DNA of 64,000 nt, taken from assembly GCF_011089895.1 (NCBI RefSeq), contig NZ_JAANAT010000001.1:1240001-1304000 (forward strand). The letters run 5' to 3'. The position numbers and the translations under genes were made by a program. Numbering within the stretch: the first letter of the stretch is position 1; each line of letters opens with the position of its first letter. The notes beneath the pieces are model-generated. The model was not told where the DNA came from. It made no database searches and was given only the letters and a program-made list of their open reading frames with translations. This document shows, piece after piece, positions 36,375-46,089 of the stretch. This stretch comes from Mucilaginibacter inviolabilis. GTDB taxonomy: Bacteria > Bacteroidota > Bacteroidia > Sphingobacteriales > Sphingobacteriaceae.

Positions 36375-39056
36375 TTATTTGCTGATAGATACTGTCCGTT
36401 CAACTACATTCCAGCCGCCTATAGTTACAGTGAGGCTCTTTTTGGCTGAGTTTTTATAATCAATAATCACTTTCTTTTCCTCGCCTGGTAAAACAGTAAT
36501 ATAATTATCACTGTAAAAGGCAGGTAATATCCTTTGTTTAGTATCCGAATCAGTTAATGACAGCCGATTAAAAAATGCCAAAGGGCCATTACTTGTATTA
36601 CCTAAAGTTACTTCTACTTTGTCCGTGCTTAGGTATTTAGCCGAGGCATTTAAGTTTCCTTTAGGTATGTTTTGTAAGCCGGAATAGTTTCCGTTAGCAT
36701 CCGGTATCCAATAAATATTTTCGCTGAGGGTCTTTTTATCTTTGTCCAATAACTGCAGGCAAAGGAAAGCTCCTTTGTCTTTGGCCAATTTATCCATTTC
36801 TCCTTTTAGTGATAAATAACGCTTAACCGTAGTTGGCGTTACGTCAGAAAATACCTGGGTAAGCATTTTTTCTTTACCATCCATATCATAAGCTTTGGCT
36901 ACCAGCATCATATTGGTGTGGCTCTTAAATGTGTTATTGGCTACCATCACCATACCATCTGTAGGATCATACATAATGTGCAATGGCTCGCTGCCATTGT
37001 GTAAGCCATACAGGCAAGCATTTGGATCCAGGTAATAATCATACATTTGCCCACGCATCGCTGTCCATGGGTTTTGGGTTTTCCATATAATAGTGCCCGT
37101 ATACCACTCCCACATATGTGAGCTAAAACCTTCCATCAAACCACGGTACTGATCATAATTAACCAATTGTGCTTTAGTTGCAAAATCTTCTACATCTTTT
37201 GCTTTGCCATATTTATCAATAAAACCGTCGTAACCAATATATTTATGATAATCCCAAACAGAGTCGGTTTTAGTTTTACCGGTAGACTCATCATACTCTG
37301 GTACTACCATATTTTTAGCCGGGATAAATCTTTTGAGCGATTCATAATCGCTTACACCCACAGAACCAACTTCAGAGTTAAATGGATAGGTTTTATGCGC
37401 CCAAAAAGTGGATAAAGGCTGAATGCCATAAGGCCCATCACCATTACCACCCAGCGTATTACGCGACATTTCTTCTGAATTGGAATAAGGGATAAACCAA
37501 CGTGTGTTATCCAATTTAGGCATGATACTATCGCGCAATGATATCAGCATATCTTCTGGCGGAGTGATCTCATTGCCTCCGCACCAAATAGCCAGCGAAG
37601 GATAATTGCGCACCAGCTTTACCTGATCTTCAATTGATTTAAGGTATAAGCCGTGATCATCAGGGTATTTTCTGCGCGTCCATTGATCATCCAGCTTCAT
37701 AGGATCCGTCCAGCGGCCATTACAATCTCCCGATCCCCACATATCCTGAAAAACCAGCATGCCATAACGGTCACAGGCTTCATAAAATTCGGGGCGTTCA
37801 ATCAATGCACCACCCCAAACCCTGATCAAGTTCAGGTTCATATCGCGGTGAAAGCGAACTTCGGCATCATATCGGGCGTCCGAAAAACGCAACATCTCAT
37901 CCGACACTATCCAGTTACCACCTTTGATAAATATTTTTTGACCATTGATATTGATCTGTCTGCTCTCTGTACGGGTATTCCACTCGGTTGTTATCTGCCT
38001 TACTCCTACTTTTATTTCATCTTTATCAGATATTTTATTGTCAGCGGTTATAAACTGCAGGTTCATGGGATAAAGATGCTGTGTACCATACCCATTGGGC
38101 CACCACAGTTTTGGATTTTTCAAAGAGTAATCATTGAGTTGTACTGTTTGAATCGAATTCGCTTTGAGCGTAACTTTTTTTGACACAGTGTTACCATCTA
38201 AAGTATATTTTAATTCACCACTAACAGGTACATTGCTGGCGTTTTGCAAATCTGCCGACACCTGGATAATAGCGGGTTGTTGTGGCCCTTCCGGTTGCCT
38301 TACTCCGGGAACCAGGGTTATAATGTGTGGATCTTTAATTCTTATCGGCCCGGTTTTTTCTATAGTTACTTTATCCCAGATGCCGGTATTGCGGTCTTTA
38401 ATAGGTTGAATCCAATCCCAACCTGCGGTATATTGAATACCCACATTACGGGCAATGGTACCATCACCACCCTGGCCTCCGTTAGGGTTACCCACTACAT
38501 CAGGAGGATAAACAATAACAGCTATCCGGTTATTGCCATCTTTAGCCATCCACTTAGTAATGTTGTATGACTGACGTAAAAACATGCCCTTATTAGGCTT
38601 ATCATTTAATTGATGACCATTTAAAAACACATCGAAGCTGTAATTTACACCTCTGAAGTTCAGATAAATCTGATTGTTACCAATAGATTGCGCTTCTTTA
38701 AAGTCTTTTACAAACCAATAAGTATAGTAATCGCGACCTGTTTTGTAAATGTCAGGGATCTGCTCATTGTTCATACCGTAAAATGGATCGGGCATTTTAT
38801 GAGCGGCTACCAGACTTGTTAATACTGTGCCCGGTACAACGGCAGACATCCACGAGCTGGTATTATAGGTTGTATGCGAGATATCTGTCCCCGCTTCTTT
38901 TTCATCACTTATCGGGGCACATTTCCACCCTTCATTTAGTTCATAGTTATTTTGCGCATTTGCTGTAATGCTTTGAAAAGTAACACAGAGTATAAACAAG
39001 GTTACTATAGAGAATTTAAAAGATAAAGATCTGGTTGCCGGATAAACTTTTTTCAT
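36375..39056 (-). CDS. GH2 exo-beta-mannosidase-like (or exo-beta-D-glucosaminidase-like) glycosidase
   Basis: I choose ATG at 39056 (MKKVYPATRS), which gives a proper signal peptide ending TANAQ and 893 residues; the longer frame from 39095 adds an unlikely 13-residue front. The N-terminal jelly-roll contains YTYWFVKDF and LNFRGVNYSFDVFLNG. An Ig-like domain follows. The barrel contains RVWGGALIERPEFYEACDRYGMLVFQDMWGSGDCNG and the acid/base E496 in IWCGGNEITPP. The DMWGSGDCNGRW block is typical of the mannosidase/exo-glucosaminidase branch of GH2. In this operon with GH92, GH20 and GH29, cleavage of the Man-beta-1,4-GlcNAc core of N-glycans is the natural reading, though beta-glucosaminidase activity remains possible. 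Confidence 0.88.
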   Translation of the reverse strand: MKKVYPATRSLSFKFSIVTLFILCVTFQSITANAQNNYELNEGWKCAPISDEKEAGTDISHTTYNTSSWMSAVVPGTVLTSLVAAHKMPDPFYGMNNEQIPDIYKTGRDYYTYWFVKDFKEAQSIGNNQIYLNFRGVNYSFDVFLNGHQLNDKPNKGMFLRQSYNITKWMAKDGNNRIAVIVYPPDVVGNPNGGQGGDGTIARNVGIQYTAGWDWIQPIKDRNTGIWDKVTIEKTGPIRIKDPHIITLVPGVRQPEGPQQPAIIQVSADLQNASNVPVSGELKYTLDGNTVSKKVTLKANSIQTVQLNDYSLKNPKLWWPNGYGTQHLYPMNLQFITADNKISDKDEIKVGVRQITTEWNTRTESRQININGQKIFIKGGNWIVSDEMLRFSDARYDAEVRFHRDMNLNLIRVWGGALIERPEFYEACDRYGMLVFQDMWGSGDCNGRWTDPMKLDDQWTRRKYPDDHGLYLKSIEDQVKLVRNYPSLAIWCGGNEITPPEDMLISLRDSIMPKLDNTRWFIPYSNSEEMSRNTLGGNGDGPYGIQPLSTFWAHKTYPFNSEVGSVGVSDYESLKRFIPAKNMVVPEYDESTGKTKTDSVWDYHKYIGYDGFIDKYGKAKDVEDFATKAQLVNYDQYRGLMEGFSSHMWEWYTGTIIWKTQNPWTAMRGQMYDYYLDPNACLYGLHNGSEPLHIMYDPTDGMVMVANNTFKSHTNMMLVAKAYDMDGKEKMLTQVFSDVTPTTVKRYLSLKGEMDKLAKDKGAFLCLQLLDKDKKTLSENIYWIPDANGNYSGLQNIPKGNLNASAKYLSTDKVEVTLGNTSNGPLAFFNRLSLTDSDTKQRILPAFYSDNYITVLPGEEKKVIIDYKNSAKKSLTVTIGGWNVVERTVSISK

Positions 39057-39149
39057 TATTGGGTGGGGTGATCGTTTCAAAATTAAGCACTGCAATGCAT
39101 GCAGAGTTATACTTGTTTGGTAATTTAATGTGTTTTTTTATCTCAGTAT

Positions 39150-40580
39150 TTAATATTCTAACTTAAAACAAGCTGCTTCACTTAAGCTACTGTTTTGTTG
39201 CAAGCCTGCAGGGATACTGATTATTAGTTCATCATTTTGTTGTTTCCATTTCAGGTTTTGCTTGCTTCCCAACAAAATTATTTTCCGAGGCTTACCGGCT
39301 TTGATCGAAACAGTTGCAGGCAGTGTCACCTTCTCCTGATCTGATAACATAAAAGCATATATGGCTTTATCGTTTTTTGCCTTGGTATAAAAAATATTAC
39401 CTGTTGAATATGGAGCAACCGATTTGGAATTATAAATACCTTCCCCATTTATTTTCATCCAGGTGCTTATACCTTTTAATCGTTCGTAAGCTACAGGATC
39501 CCAATCACCATCCGGGCCAGGGCCAATATTCATCAACAGGTTACCACCGCGTGATACTATTTTAACCAGCAACTGTACAATTTGCTGCACCGATTTATAA
39601 TGGTCGCCGGGGACATAGCTCCAGGAATTACCCATGGTAATGCAACTTTCCCAGGGATGATCAAGGGGCACTTCAGGTACTTCTTGCTCGGGGGTTGTAT
39701 AATTTTCATATTCGCCGGATACTGTACGGTCGACAACAATAAGACCAGGTTGTTTTTGTCTGCCCATCGCTGCAATTTTGGGCATATCAATATCTTGATC
39801 ATATTGAATCCCCCTTTGCCATTCCACGGTGGTGTCGATACTCTTTTTTGGACGAACCCATCCGCCATCGAGCCACAAAATATCTACTTTTCCATATCCT
39901 GTCATCAATTCGCTGATCTGGTTATAAGTAAAATCTTTAAACTTCTGCCAGCGCTCGGGATATTTTTTGGGATCATAATTCACGTTTCGGTCTTTCGGTG
40001 GAAAATAAGGCCACCAATAATTCTCCGTGTGCCAATCGGGTTTTGAAAAATAAGCACCTATCATGAAATTTTCTTTACGAAATGCGTTGAATACTTCTTT
40101 AGTAACGTTGCTTCTCGGATTAGTCGAAAACGGTGTTTTTGAACTGGTAATCTTATAATCAGTTTCCTTAGTATCAAACATGCAAAAACCATCATGGTGC
40201 TTCGTGGTAAATATCACATATTTCATACCCGCATCTTTTGCTGCCTGCACCCATTTTTCGGGATTAAACTTTACCGGGTTAAATGTGGTTTGCAAGTTTT
40301 CATAAGCTGCTTTATAGCCATTATAGGTAGCACCATATGGGCCGCGACGCTGGGTCCACCCCTCGTCTTCAGGGCAAATGCTCCAGCTTTCAACTACACC
40401 CCACTGGCTATAAGTTCCCCAATGCATAAAAAGTCCGAATTTTAGATCCTGCCATTCCGTTAACTTTTGTTCAACCAAAGGATCTCCTGGTGCAACGTAC
40501 TGTTTGGAAACATTATGTTTTTGCGCCATTAAAAAGGCGCTAAAAAAGCTTAAAACAAGAAATGTAAAGATTTTTTTCAT
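39150..40580 (-). CDS. GH29 alpha-L-fucosidase, single catalytic module
   Basis: The 476-residue secreted enzyme (signal MKKIFTFLVLSFFSAFLMAQ) shows the classical GH29 blocks: DLKFGLFMHWGTYSQWGVVESW, YVIFTTKHHDGFCMFDTKETDYKI, and the nucleophile D238 in DILWLDGGWV. The barrel ends with GGNLLMNIGPGPDGDWDP and a short beta-sandwich follows. It is closer in layout to general alpha-L-fucosidases (subfamily A-like) than the F5/8C-bearing enzyme at 31956. It is the first gene of the minus arm, divergent from the ECF sigma factor, and the GH2 start is 93 bases downstream. Two different GH29 enzymes in one operon suggest two fucose linkages in the substrate. Confidence 0.94.
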   Translation of the reverse strand: MKKIFTFLVLSFFSAFLMAQKHNVSKQYVAPGDPLVEQKLTEWQDLKFGLFMHWGTYSQWGVVESWSICPEDEGWTQRRGPYGATYNGYKAAYENLQTTFNPVKFNPEKWVQAAKDAGMKYVIFTTKHHDGFCMFDTKETDYKITSSKTPFSTNPRSNVTKEVFNAFRKENFMIGAYFSKPDWHTENYWWPYFPPKDRNVNYDPKKYPERWQKFKDFTYNQISELMTGYGKVDILWLDGGWVRPKKSIDTTVEWQRGIQYDQDIDMPKIAAMGRQKQPGLIVVDRTVSGEYENYTTPEQEVPEVPLDHPWESCITMGNSWSYVPGDHYKSVQQIVQLLVKIVSRGGNLLMNIGPGPDGDWDPVAYERLKGISTWMKINGEGIYNSKSVAPYSTGNIFYTKAKNDKAIYAFMLSDQEKVTLPATVSIKAGKPRKIILLGSKQNLKWKQQNDELIISIPAGLQQNSSLSEAACFKLEY

Positions 40581-40761
40581 GCTAAATCAGGGTTTAATAT
40601 AACTGACAACAATAATAGGTGTATTGCTTACACTTTTTAAATTTTTTTAATAAATATTGAAACTTTGCCAATAAAATTTCTTTTTTAGTAATTAATGTTT
40701 TATTATTGTTAGACCGATATTAAGATTTAAATTTAAGTGATTAATTAAAAATTCCCGGGTT

Positions 40762-41409
40762 TTGAAAGACAGAAAGGTTGATACACTGAACTTGTGGAAA
40801 CTCATTTGCAATAATGATGATGAAAAAGCTTTTGAGCTTTTATTTCATTTGTTAAACAATTCACTTACTAAATTTTGTATTCTATACGTTAATCAGCGCG
40901 AAATAGCAGAAGAGATTGTCTCTGATGTATTTGTTAAATGCTGGTTAAACCGGAAAACCTTAACTGAAATATTAAACCCTGAAACCTACCTGTTTGTAGC
41001 TGTAAAAAACCAATCCTTAAATCACATCAAAAAATACTCCAGTATCCACCTGGTACAGATAGAAGAAACCAATTCTGTTGAATTTGTAAATACTTACAAT
41101 CCGCAAAGAGAAATCGAGAATAAAGAATTGATCTTCAGAATGGATAAAGCCATTACTGCCCTTCCTCAGCAATGTCGTATCGTGTTCAGGCTCATCAAAG
41201 AGGATGGAATGAAATACAAAGAAGTTGCCGAGATTTTAAATATATCACCACGTACCGTACAAACACAGCTTTTTAGAGCTGTTAAAAAATTAAGTATAGT
41301 TCTAAGCAATTATGATAAACTTAATAATCCTAAAGTACATACAAGCAATATATTCAAGGCATTAAGTGTGATTATTGGTATTTGGCAACTATTTTTTATA
41401 AACTTGTAG
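40762..41409 (+). CDS. ECF-type RNA polymerase sigma factor (FecI-like), TTG start
   Basis: The 215-residue protein has sigma region 2 (EKAFELLFHLLNNSLTKFCILYV...EEIVSDVFVKCWLNR) and region 4 (ALPQQCRIVFRLIKEDGMKYKEVAEILNISPRTVQTQLFRAVKKL), typical of Bacteroidota FecI-like factors. A stop (TGA at 40738-40740) lies 21 bases upstream in frame and there is no early ATG, so TTG at 40762 is the most likely start; this could lower its expression. The C-terminal tail (FKALSVIIGIWQLFFINL) is hydrophobic. With FecR and the STN-bearing SusC downstream it forms a trans-envelope signalling set that turns on the locus when substrate binds the receptor. Confidence 0.92.
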   Translation: MKDRKVDTLNLWKLICNNDDEKAFELLFHLLNNSLTKFCILYVNQREIAEEIVSDVFVKCWLNRKTLTEILNPETYLFVAVKNQSLNHIKKYSSIHLVQIEETNSVEFVNTYNPQREIENKELIFRMDKAITALPQQCRIVFRLIKEDGMKYKEVAEILNISPRTVQTQLFRAVKKLSIVLSNYDKLNNPKVHTSNIFKALSVIIGIWQLFFINL

Positions 41410-41460
41410 GTAATTTATTAAAAATAGTTGTCCACCTATAAAAAGCACGAAATATCAAAA

Positions 41461-42546
41461 ATGGGCAATGATAGATTTATAGAGCTGGTTAGTAAAAAAT
41501 TAACCAATGAAATCAGCTCTGAAGAAAGCGAAGAGCTTCAACATTGCTTAAATTCCGACGAAATAAATCGCCGTGATTTCGAGTTCCTTAATATTTACTG
41601 GAATAGTAACGATACCGAATTTGCGGATAATGCCCTGGCGTTTCAAAAAATAAAAACAAAAATCAAAAGCCAGGAAGTAGCTTCGCCCGTTTTTCCTGCT
41701 TCTAAAACGTCTTACCTGTATATTTGGCGTGTGGCCGCAGCTATCATTTTGCTTGCCGGTGGCTCATGGTTTTTTTATTCCCGATTTGTTAGTAAAAGGA
41801 TTAACCAACTTACTACTACCCCCAATACATGGCAAAATAAAAATACAGTCAAACGTGAAAAATCAACCATTGTACTTACCGATGGAACACGAATTACTTT
41901 AAACTCACAAAGTACACTTAAATATCCTGCGGTATTCACGGGTAAAACCCGCGAAGTTTATTTAAGTGGCGAAGCTTTTTTTGATGTACATAAAGATCAC
42001 GAACATCCCTTTATTATTCATACTGAAAAAATGAATATTAAGGTCTTGGGTACTGCTTTCAATGTAAAATCTTACCCAAATGACCCCCAAAGTGAGACTA
42101 CGCTCATCAGAGGTACTATAGAGGTTACACTTGATGACAGGCCTTCTGATCGTATCATATTAAAGCCAAGCGAAAAACTCATCGTAAAAAATGGGTTGTT
42201 TACAAGCAGGCAACGAAATACAACTAAACTTAAACACGCAGAGACTAGTTCAGGCATGCAATACGTACTTACTACCTTTACTCGCCTGCAACAAGATGAT
42301 AGTACCATAGTTGAAACCTCCTGGACACAAAATAAGTTCATCTTCCGGGATGAAAGTTTCCCTATTCTGGCCGATCGGATGGAAAGATGGTACGGAGTAG
42401 ACATCAAATTTAAAAATGATGCCCTAAAGCAATACCGTTTTAGCGGGGTTTTTGAAAAGGAAACAATAAACCAGGCTCTTAATGCGCTACGCATGACAGA
42501 AAGCTTTAATTATAAGATTAAAAACTCAACCATTTACATCTATTAG
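41461..42546 (+). CDS. FecR-family anti-sigma factor
   Basis: The 361-residue protein is drawn from ATG at 41461 (MGNDRFIELVSKK); a TTG at 41428 would add 11 residues and cannot be excluded. The cytoplasmic N-terminal part contains FIELVSKKLTNEISSEESEELQHCL. One membrane helix follows at about residues 89-112 (YLYIWRVAAAIILLAGGSWFF). The periplasmic FecR domain (STIVLTDGTRITLNSQSTLKYPAVF, GEAFFDVHKDHEHPFIIHTEKMNIKVLGTAFNVKSYP) and the C-terminal DUF4974-like STN-interacting domain (ERWYGVDIKFKN...FSGVFEKETINQALNAL) complete it. It should hold the adjacent ECF sigma factor inactive until signalled by the SusC at 42762. Confidence 0.94.
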   Translation: MGNDRFIELVSKKLTNEISSEESEELQHCLNSDEINRRDFEFLNIYWNSNDTEFADNALAFQKIKTKIKSQEVASPVFPASKTSYLYIWRVAAAIILLAGGSWFFYSRFVSKRINQLTTTPNTWQNKNTVKREKSTIVLTDGTRITLNSQSTLKYPAVFTGKTREVYLSGEAFFDVHKDHEHPFIIHTEKMNIKVLGTAFNVKSYPNDPQSETTLIRGTIEVTLDDRPSDRIILKPSEKLIVKNGLFTSRQRNTTKLKHAETSSGMQYVLTTFTRLQQDDSTIVETSWTQNKFIFRDESFPILADRMERWYGVDIKFKNDALKQYRFSGVFEKETINQALNALRMTESFNYKIKNSTIYIY

Positions 42547-42595
42547 ATTGCCTATGAAACTAAAATTTACTTAATATTTAAAGAGCCAAGTCTGA

Positions 42596-42638
42596 TGTAA
42601 CAAATTTCCGGGGAACTGATAATTGTTACATTTTTTTT
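42596..42638 (+). terminator. Rho-independent terminator after the sigma/FecR pair
   Basis: Arms TGTAACAA (42596-42603) and TTGTTACA (42623-42630) pair perfectly and are followed by eight T (42631-42638). It separates sigma/FecR from the SusC gene, so the receptor and GH3 should have their own promoter, presumably read by the ECF sigma factor. Confidence 0.8.
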
Positions 42639-42761
42639 ATATAATTACCCCCATCTGTACCGCGTTTGGCAGCCCCATCTATTCCTTATTAAAATTTATG
42701 TAAATTTAAAACACAACGGCAGTGTAAAGGCAAATATTGACTATAATGTCCTTATTGATAA

Positions 42762-45700
42762 ATGAAATTAACTTGTACTTTAATTATATTTTTTAATTTT
42801 CTGATCTTAAATTCTCATGCCCAAACACGCGTAAGCATCAATCTGCAATCGGCCGATTTTCGTAAGCTACTATCAATAATTGAGCATCAAAGCAGTTATC
42901 ATTTTGTTTATAGTGAGCGCAAAGTACCGGTGATGAAAAAAGTAACCATTGATGTAAAGGATGAAGAAGTTATAAAAGTATTAGATAAAATTTTACTCAA
43001 TTCCGGCTTTGCGTACACCGAACTGGCTAATCACCTGGTTGTTATAGCACCAACTACTGAGATTATTAATATAACCAAGATAAGTGGTCATGTAACCGGT
43101 GAAAAAGGTGAACCATTAGCCGGCGCTACAGTCATGGTAAAGGGTTCAACAGCGGGCACCCCAACTGGAACAGATGGCTTTTTCTCATTTGAAGCGCCGG
43201 AGCATTCTATCCTAAGAGTAAGCTATGTGGGTTATCAGACAAAAGAAGCAAAAGTATCAGGAACTACTCCCTGCGTTATACAATTATCTGTTAGCAATGT
43301 ACTTAACGAAGTGGTTGTAACCGCACTCGGTATAAAAAAGGACGAGAAGAAGGTTGGATATTCTGTGAGTACTATTAGTGGTGATTTGCTTGATAAAGCA
43401 AAAGAAACCAATATTGCCTATTCACTCGAAGGCCGGGTTGCCGGTTTAAGCATTAGCGGTGTAAACGGTGGACCTGGTTCATCAGCGCGTATATTATTAA
43501 GGGGGGTAACCAGTTTCGGCGCTGCATCACCGCTGTTCATCATCAATGGTATACCTATTGATAATACACAAAGAGGTACAGCTAATGAATGGGGAGGCGC
43601 TGATTTTGGTGATGGCATAAGCAATATCAACCCAGACGATGTGGAGAGCTTGACCGTTTTAAAGGGGCAATCCGCTTCTGCGCTATATGGAGCCAGAGCC
43701 GCCAACGGTGTTATTTTGATCACAACAAAAAGCAATAAAAAAAGTGCTGGCTTTGGGGTTGAAATAAACAGTAATTATCAATTAGATAAAGCAGTTAATA
43801 CCTTTGATTATCAAACTGTTTATGGACAAGGGGAGAACGGTGTTCGACCACAAAATATATATGGTGCCATATCAACAGGCAATTTAGGTTGGGGCGAAAA
43901 GCTTGACGGTAAACCAACCATTCAATTTGATGGCAAATATTATCCATACTCTGCTGTAAATGATAATATCACTAAGTTTTATCGAACTGGTTCATCCGCC
44001 ACAAATACCGTAGCTTTTAGTGGTGGAGGTGACAACGGAGGATTCAGACTTTCGCTCTCCAATCTTAGTAATAACTCTATTGTGCGTAGTAGTGGTTTAT
44101 CGCGAAAAACAGTTAATCTTACTGCCAATCAAAACGTATCTGCTAAACTCAGCTTAAATGTAGTGGCCAATTATATTCAGGAATCATCAAACCTTAAACC
44201 AAATTTAAGTGATGGACCGATGAATGCCAATAATATACAATACCTTGCTGCTAATGAAAATCAGGCTGCTCTGGCTCCGGGCACCAACGCAGATGGCTCA
44301 GAACTACGTTGGAATAACGACTCATACGTAACCAATCCTTACTTCGCCGTAAATAAATTTATCAACAACATCAGCCGTCAGCGACTTATTGCTGCTATTG
44401 TTACCAGGTATAATTTTAATAACTGGCTGTATGCACAGGCAAGACTGGGCAATGATGTTTTGCATGATAAAAGACTGACTATTATACCTACCGGCACTGC
44501 TTATACACCGGGAGGTACGGGTTTGATTCAGGAACAGTCAGAAACACAGAGATCTGAACTAAACACGGATGTGTTAATAGGCGCAAAACACGATATAATA
44601 AAGAATCTACTTAATTTTGATATATCAGGAGGAGCGAGTATACGTAAAAACAGTTATGAATATACTGATCTTTTCGGTGGGCCTTTCATCATTCCTTATT
44701 TTTACAGTTATGAGAATCTAAGTGTAAAAAACAGCACTTACAGTTATAAAAGCAGCGAAACACATTCAGCTTATTATACTGCCGATTTTTCGATCAAAAA
44801 ATATCTGACAATTAATAATACGGGGAGGTTTGATGCTTACTCCACCCTACCCACAGGGCATCAGGGCATATTTACGCCATCTGTATCAGCCAGTCTTATA
44901 TTTTCTGAGCTTGCACATATACCAGCACTCGATTTTGGGAAGTTTCGTGTTTCTTACGCGCAAACCAGTGGAGAACCTTCAGATACTTACATCACCTCTC
45001 AATATTATACCATTAACAACCCTGTTAACGGCGTTCCTACGGCTGGTTTTTCTAATACTCTGCCTAATTTATTTTTAAAGCCTTATACTTTAACCGAGAC
45101 CGAAGTTGGTATTGATCTCAAATTTCTCAATGGCCGCTTAGGTTTCGATGCCGCTTTTTTTCATCGAAGAACAAGGAATGAAATCATTAAAGGTGATCTG
45201 GATATATCATCGGGATTTACGACACGATTTATTGGTACAGGATCAACTCAAAATAATGGTATCGAGATTGAATTAAATGGAACCCCTTTTAAAACAGCCA
45301 ATTTTGTATGGAACCCTTCTTTTAATTTTACTTATGTACAGAATAAAATACTCCAAACAGATGGAACCCCTCAATCGGCAAATATCAGCTTCGGAACTTA
45401 CAGGCCATTAAATGCTACTACTGCATTAGTTAAAGGTTTACCAGGTCCACAGATCCTGGCAAATGATTACCTGCGAAATGCTAATGGACAGATCATATTC
45501 GATGCCAATGGTTTACCTTTAGCAGGGCCACGGGTACCAATGGGTAGTGCAGTACCCAAAATTTATGGTGGCTTTAACAATAGTTTTACTTATAAAAATC
45601 TAAATCTTTCCTTTTTGATCGATTACCGATACGGGAACAAAATTTTATCAGCCACCAATTATAACAGTATTTTCAGAGGATTTAATAAACTAACTCTTGT

Positions 45701-46079
45701 TGGCCGTGAAGGCGGGGTTGTTGGTGATGGCGTAACATTAACAGGAACTAAAAACACCATATCTGTACCGGCAGAAAATTATTATCAGGTATTAGCCCAA
45801 AGAATATCGGCGCTTAATGTTCTGGATGGTAGTTTTATTAAACTAAGGCAGGTTACTCTCGGATATACTTTTTCAAAAGGTCTATTAAGAAATTCTCCAA
45901 TTGAAGGTATAACCGTATCTTTAGTGGGTCGTAACCTGTGGACAATTATGAAACATTCAGACAATATCGACCCTGAATCTGGCTTCTCGCCCGATATCAA
46001 ATATGCAGGTATTGAAGGTGCAAGCTTACCTCCTACTCATACATATGGAATTAACCTTAATATTAAACTTAAAAAGTAA
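42762..46079 (+). CDS. SusC/RagA-type TonB-linked receptor with N-terminal STN signalling domain
   Basis: The 1105-residue protein has a signal peptide (ending SHAQT). An STN domain lies at about residues 22-100 (RVSINLQSADFRKLLSIIEHQSSYHFVYSE...NHLVVIAP). A CarboxypepD_reg-like domain, the plug (SLEGRVAGLSISGVNGGPGSSARILLRGV) and the barrel ending YGINLNIKLKK follow. The STN domain is the contact for FecR, encoded just upstream. It is strikingly similar to the SusC at 18354 over plug and barrel; the last 150 residues are largely identical (for example FLIDYRYGNKILSATNY, LDGSFIKLRQVT, DNIDPES, YAGIEG). Unlike that one, no SusD follows; the next gene, 10 bases on, is GH3. Confidence 0.96.
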   Translation: MKLTCTLIIFFNFLILNSHAQTRVSINLQSADFRKLLSIIEHQSSYHFVYSERKVPVMKKVTIDVKDEEVIKVLDKILLNSGFAYTELANHLVVIAPTTEIINITKISGHVTGEKGEPLAGATVMVKGSTAGTPTGTDGFFSFEAPEHSILRVSYVGYQTKEAKVSGTTPCVIQLSVSNVLNEVVVTALGIKKDEKKVGYSVSTISGDLLDKAKETNIAYSLEGRVAGLSISGVNGGPGSSARILLRGVTSFGAASPLFIINGIPIDNTQRGTANEWGGADFGDGISNINPDDVESLTVLKGQSASALYGARAANGVILITTKSNKKSAGFGVEINSNYQLDKAVNTFDYQTVYGQGENGVRPQNIYGAISTGNLGWGEKLDGKPTIQFDGKYYPYSAVNDNITKFYRTGSSATNTVAFSGGGDNGGFRLSLSNLSNNSIVRSSGLSRKTVNLTANQNVSAKLSLNVVANYIQESSNLKPNLSDGPMNANNIQYLAANENQAALAPGTNADGSELRWNNDSYVTNPYFAVNKFINNISRQRLIAAIVTRYNFNNWLYAQARLGNDVLHDKRLTIIPTGTAYTPGGTGLIQEQSETQRSELNTDVLIGAKHDIIKNLLNFDISGGASIRKNSYEYTDLFGGPFIIPYFYSYENLSVKNSTYSYKSSETHSAYYTADFSIKKYLTINNTGRFDAYSTLPTGHQGIFTPSVSASLIFSELAHIPALDFGKFRVSYAQTSGEPSDTYITSQYYTINNPVNGVPTAGFSNTLPNLFLKPYTLTETEVGIDLKFLNGRLGFDAAFFHRRTRNEIIKGDLDISSGFTTRFIGTGSTQNNGIEIELNGTPFKTANFVWNPSFNFTYVQNKILQTDGTPQSANISFGTYRPLNATTALVKGLPGPQILANDYLRNANGQIIFDANGLPLAGPRVPMGSAVPKIYGGFNNSFTYKNLNLSFLIDYRYGNKILSATNYNSIFRGFNKLTLVGREGGVVGDGVTLTGTKNTISVPAENYYQVLAQRISALNVLDGSFIKLRQVTLGYTFSKGLLRNSPIEGITVSLVGRNLWTIMKHSDNIDPESGFSPDIKYAGIEGASLPPTHTYGINLNIKLKK

Positions 46080-46089
46080 TTACAAAAAG

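Noticed and set aside
37653..38183. 176-codon plus-strand frame
   Set aside because: Lies inside the GH2 gene on the other strand and shows no domain, signal or spacing evidence.
39057..39095. 13-codon N-terminal extension of the GH2 gene
   Set aside because: It precedes a complete signal peptide that starts at the ATG at 39056; a 13-residue front would disturb it.
39582..40046. 154-codon plus-strand frame
   Set aside because: Shadow of the GH29 gene; composition is that of an antisense frame.
42072..42494. 140-codon minus-strand frame
   Set aside because: Antisense to FecR, which has clear family motifs.
46003..46089. Upstream extension of the GH3 gene
   Set aside because: It overlaps the SusC coding end and would place the signal peptide 29 residues inside; ATG at 46090 gives a normal secreted protein.
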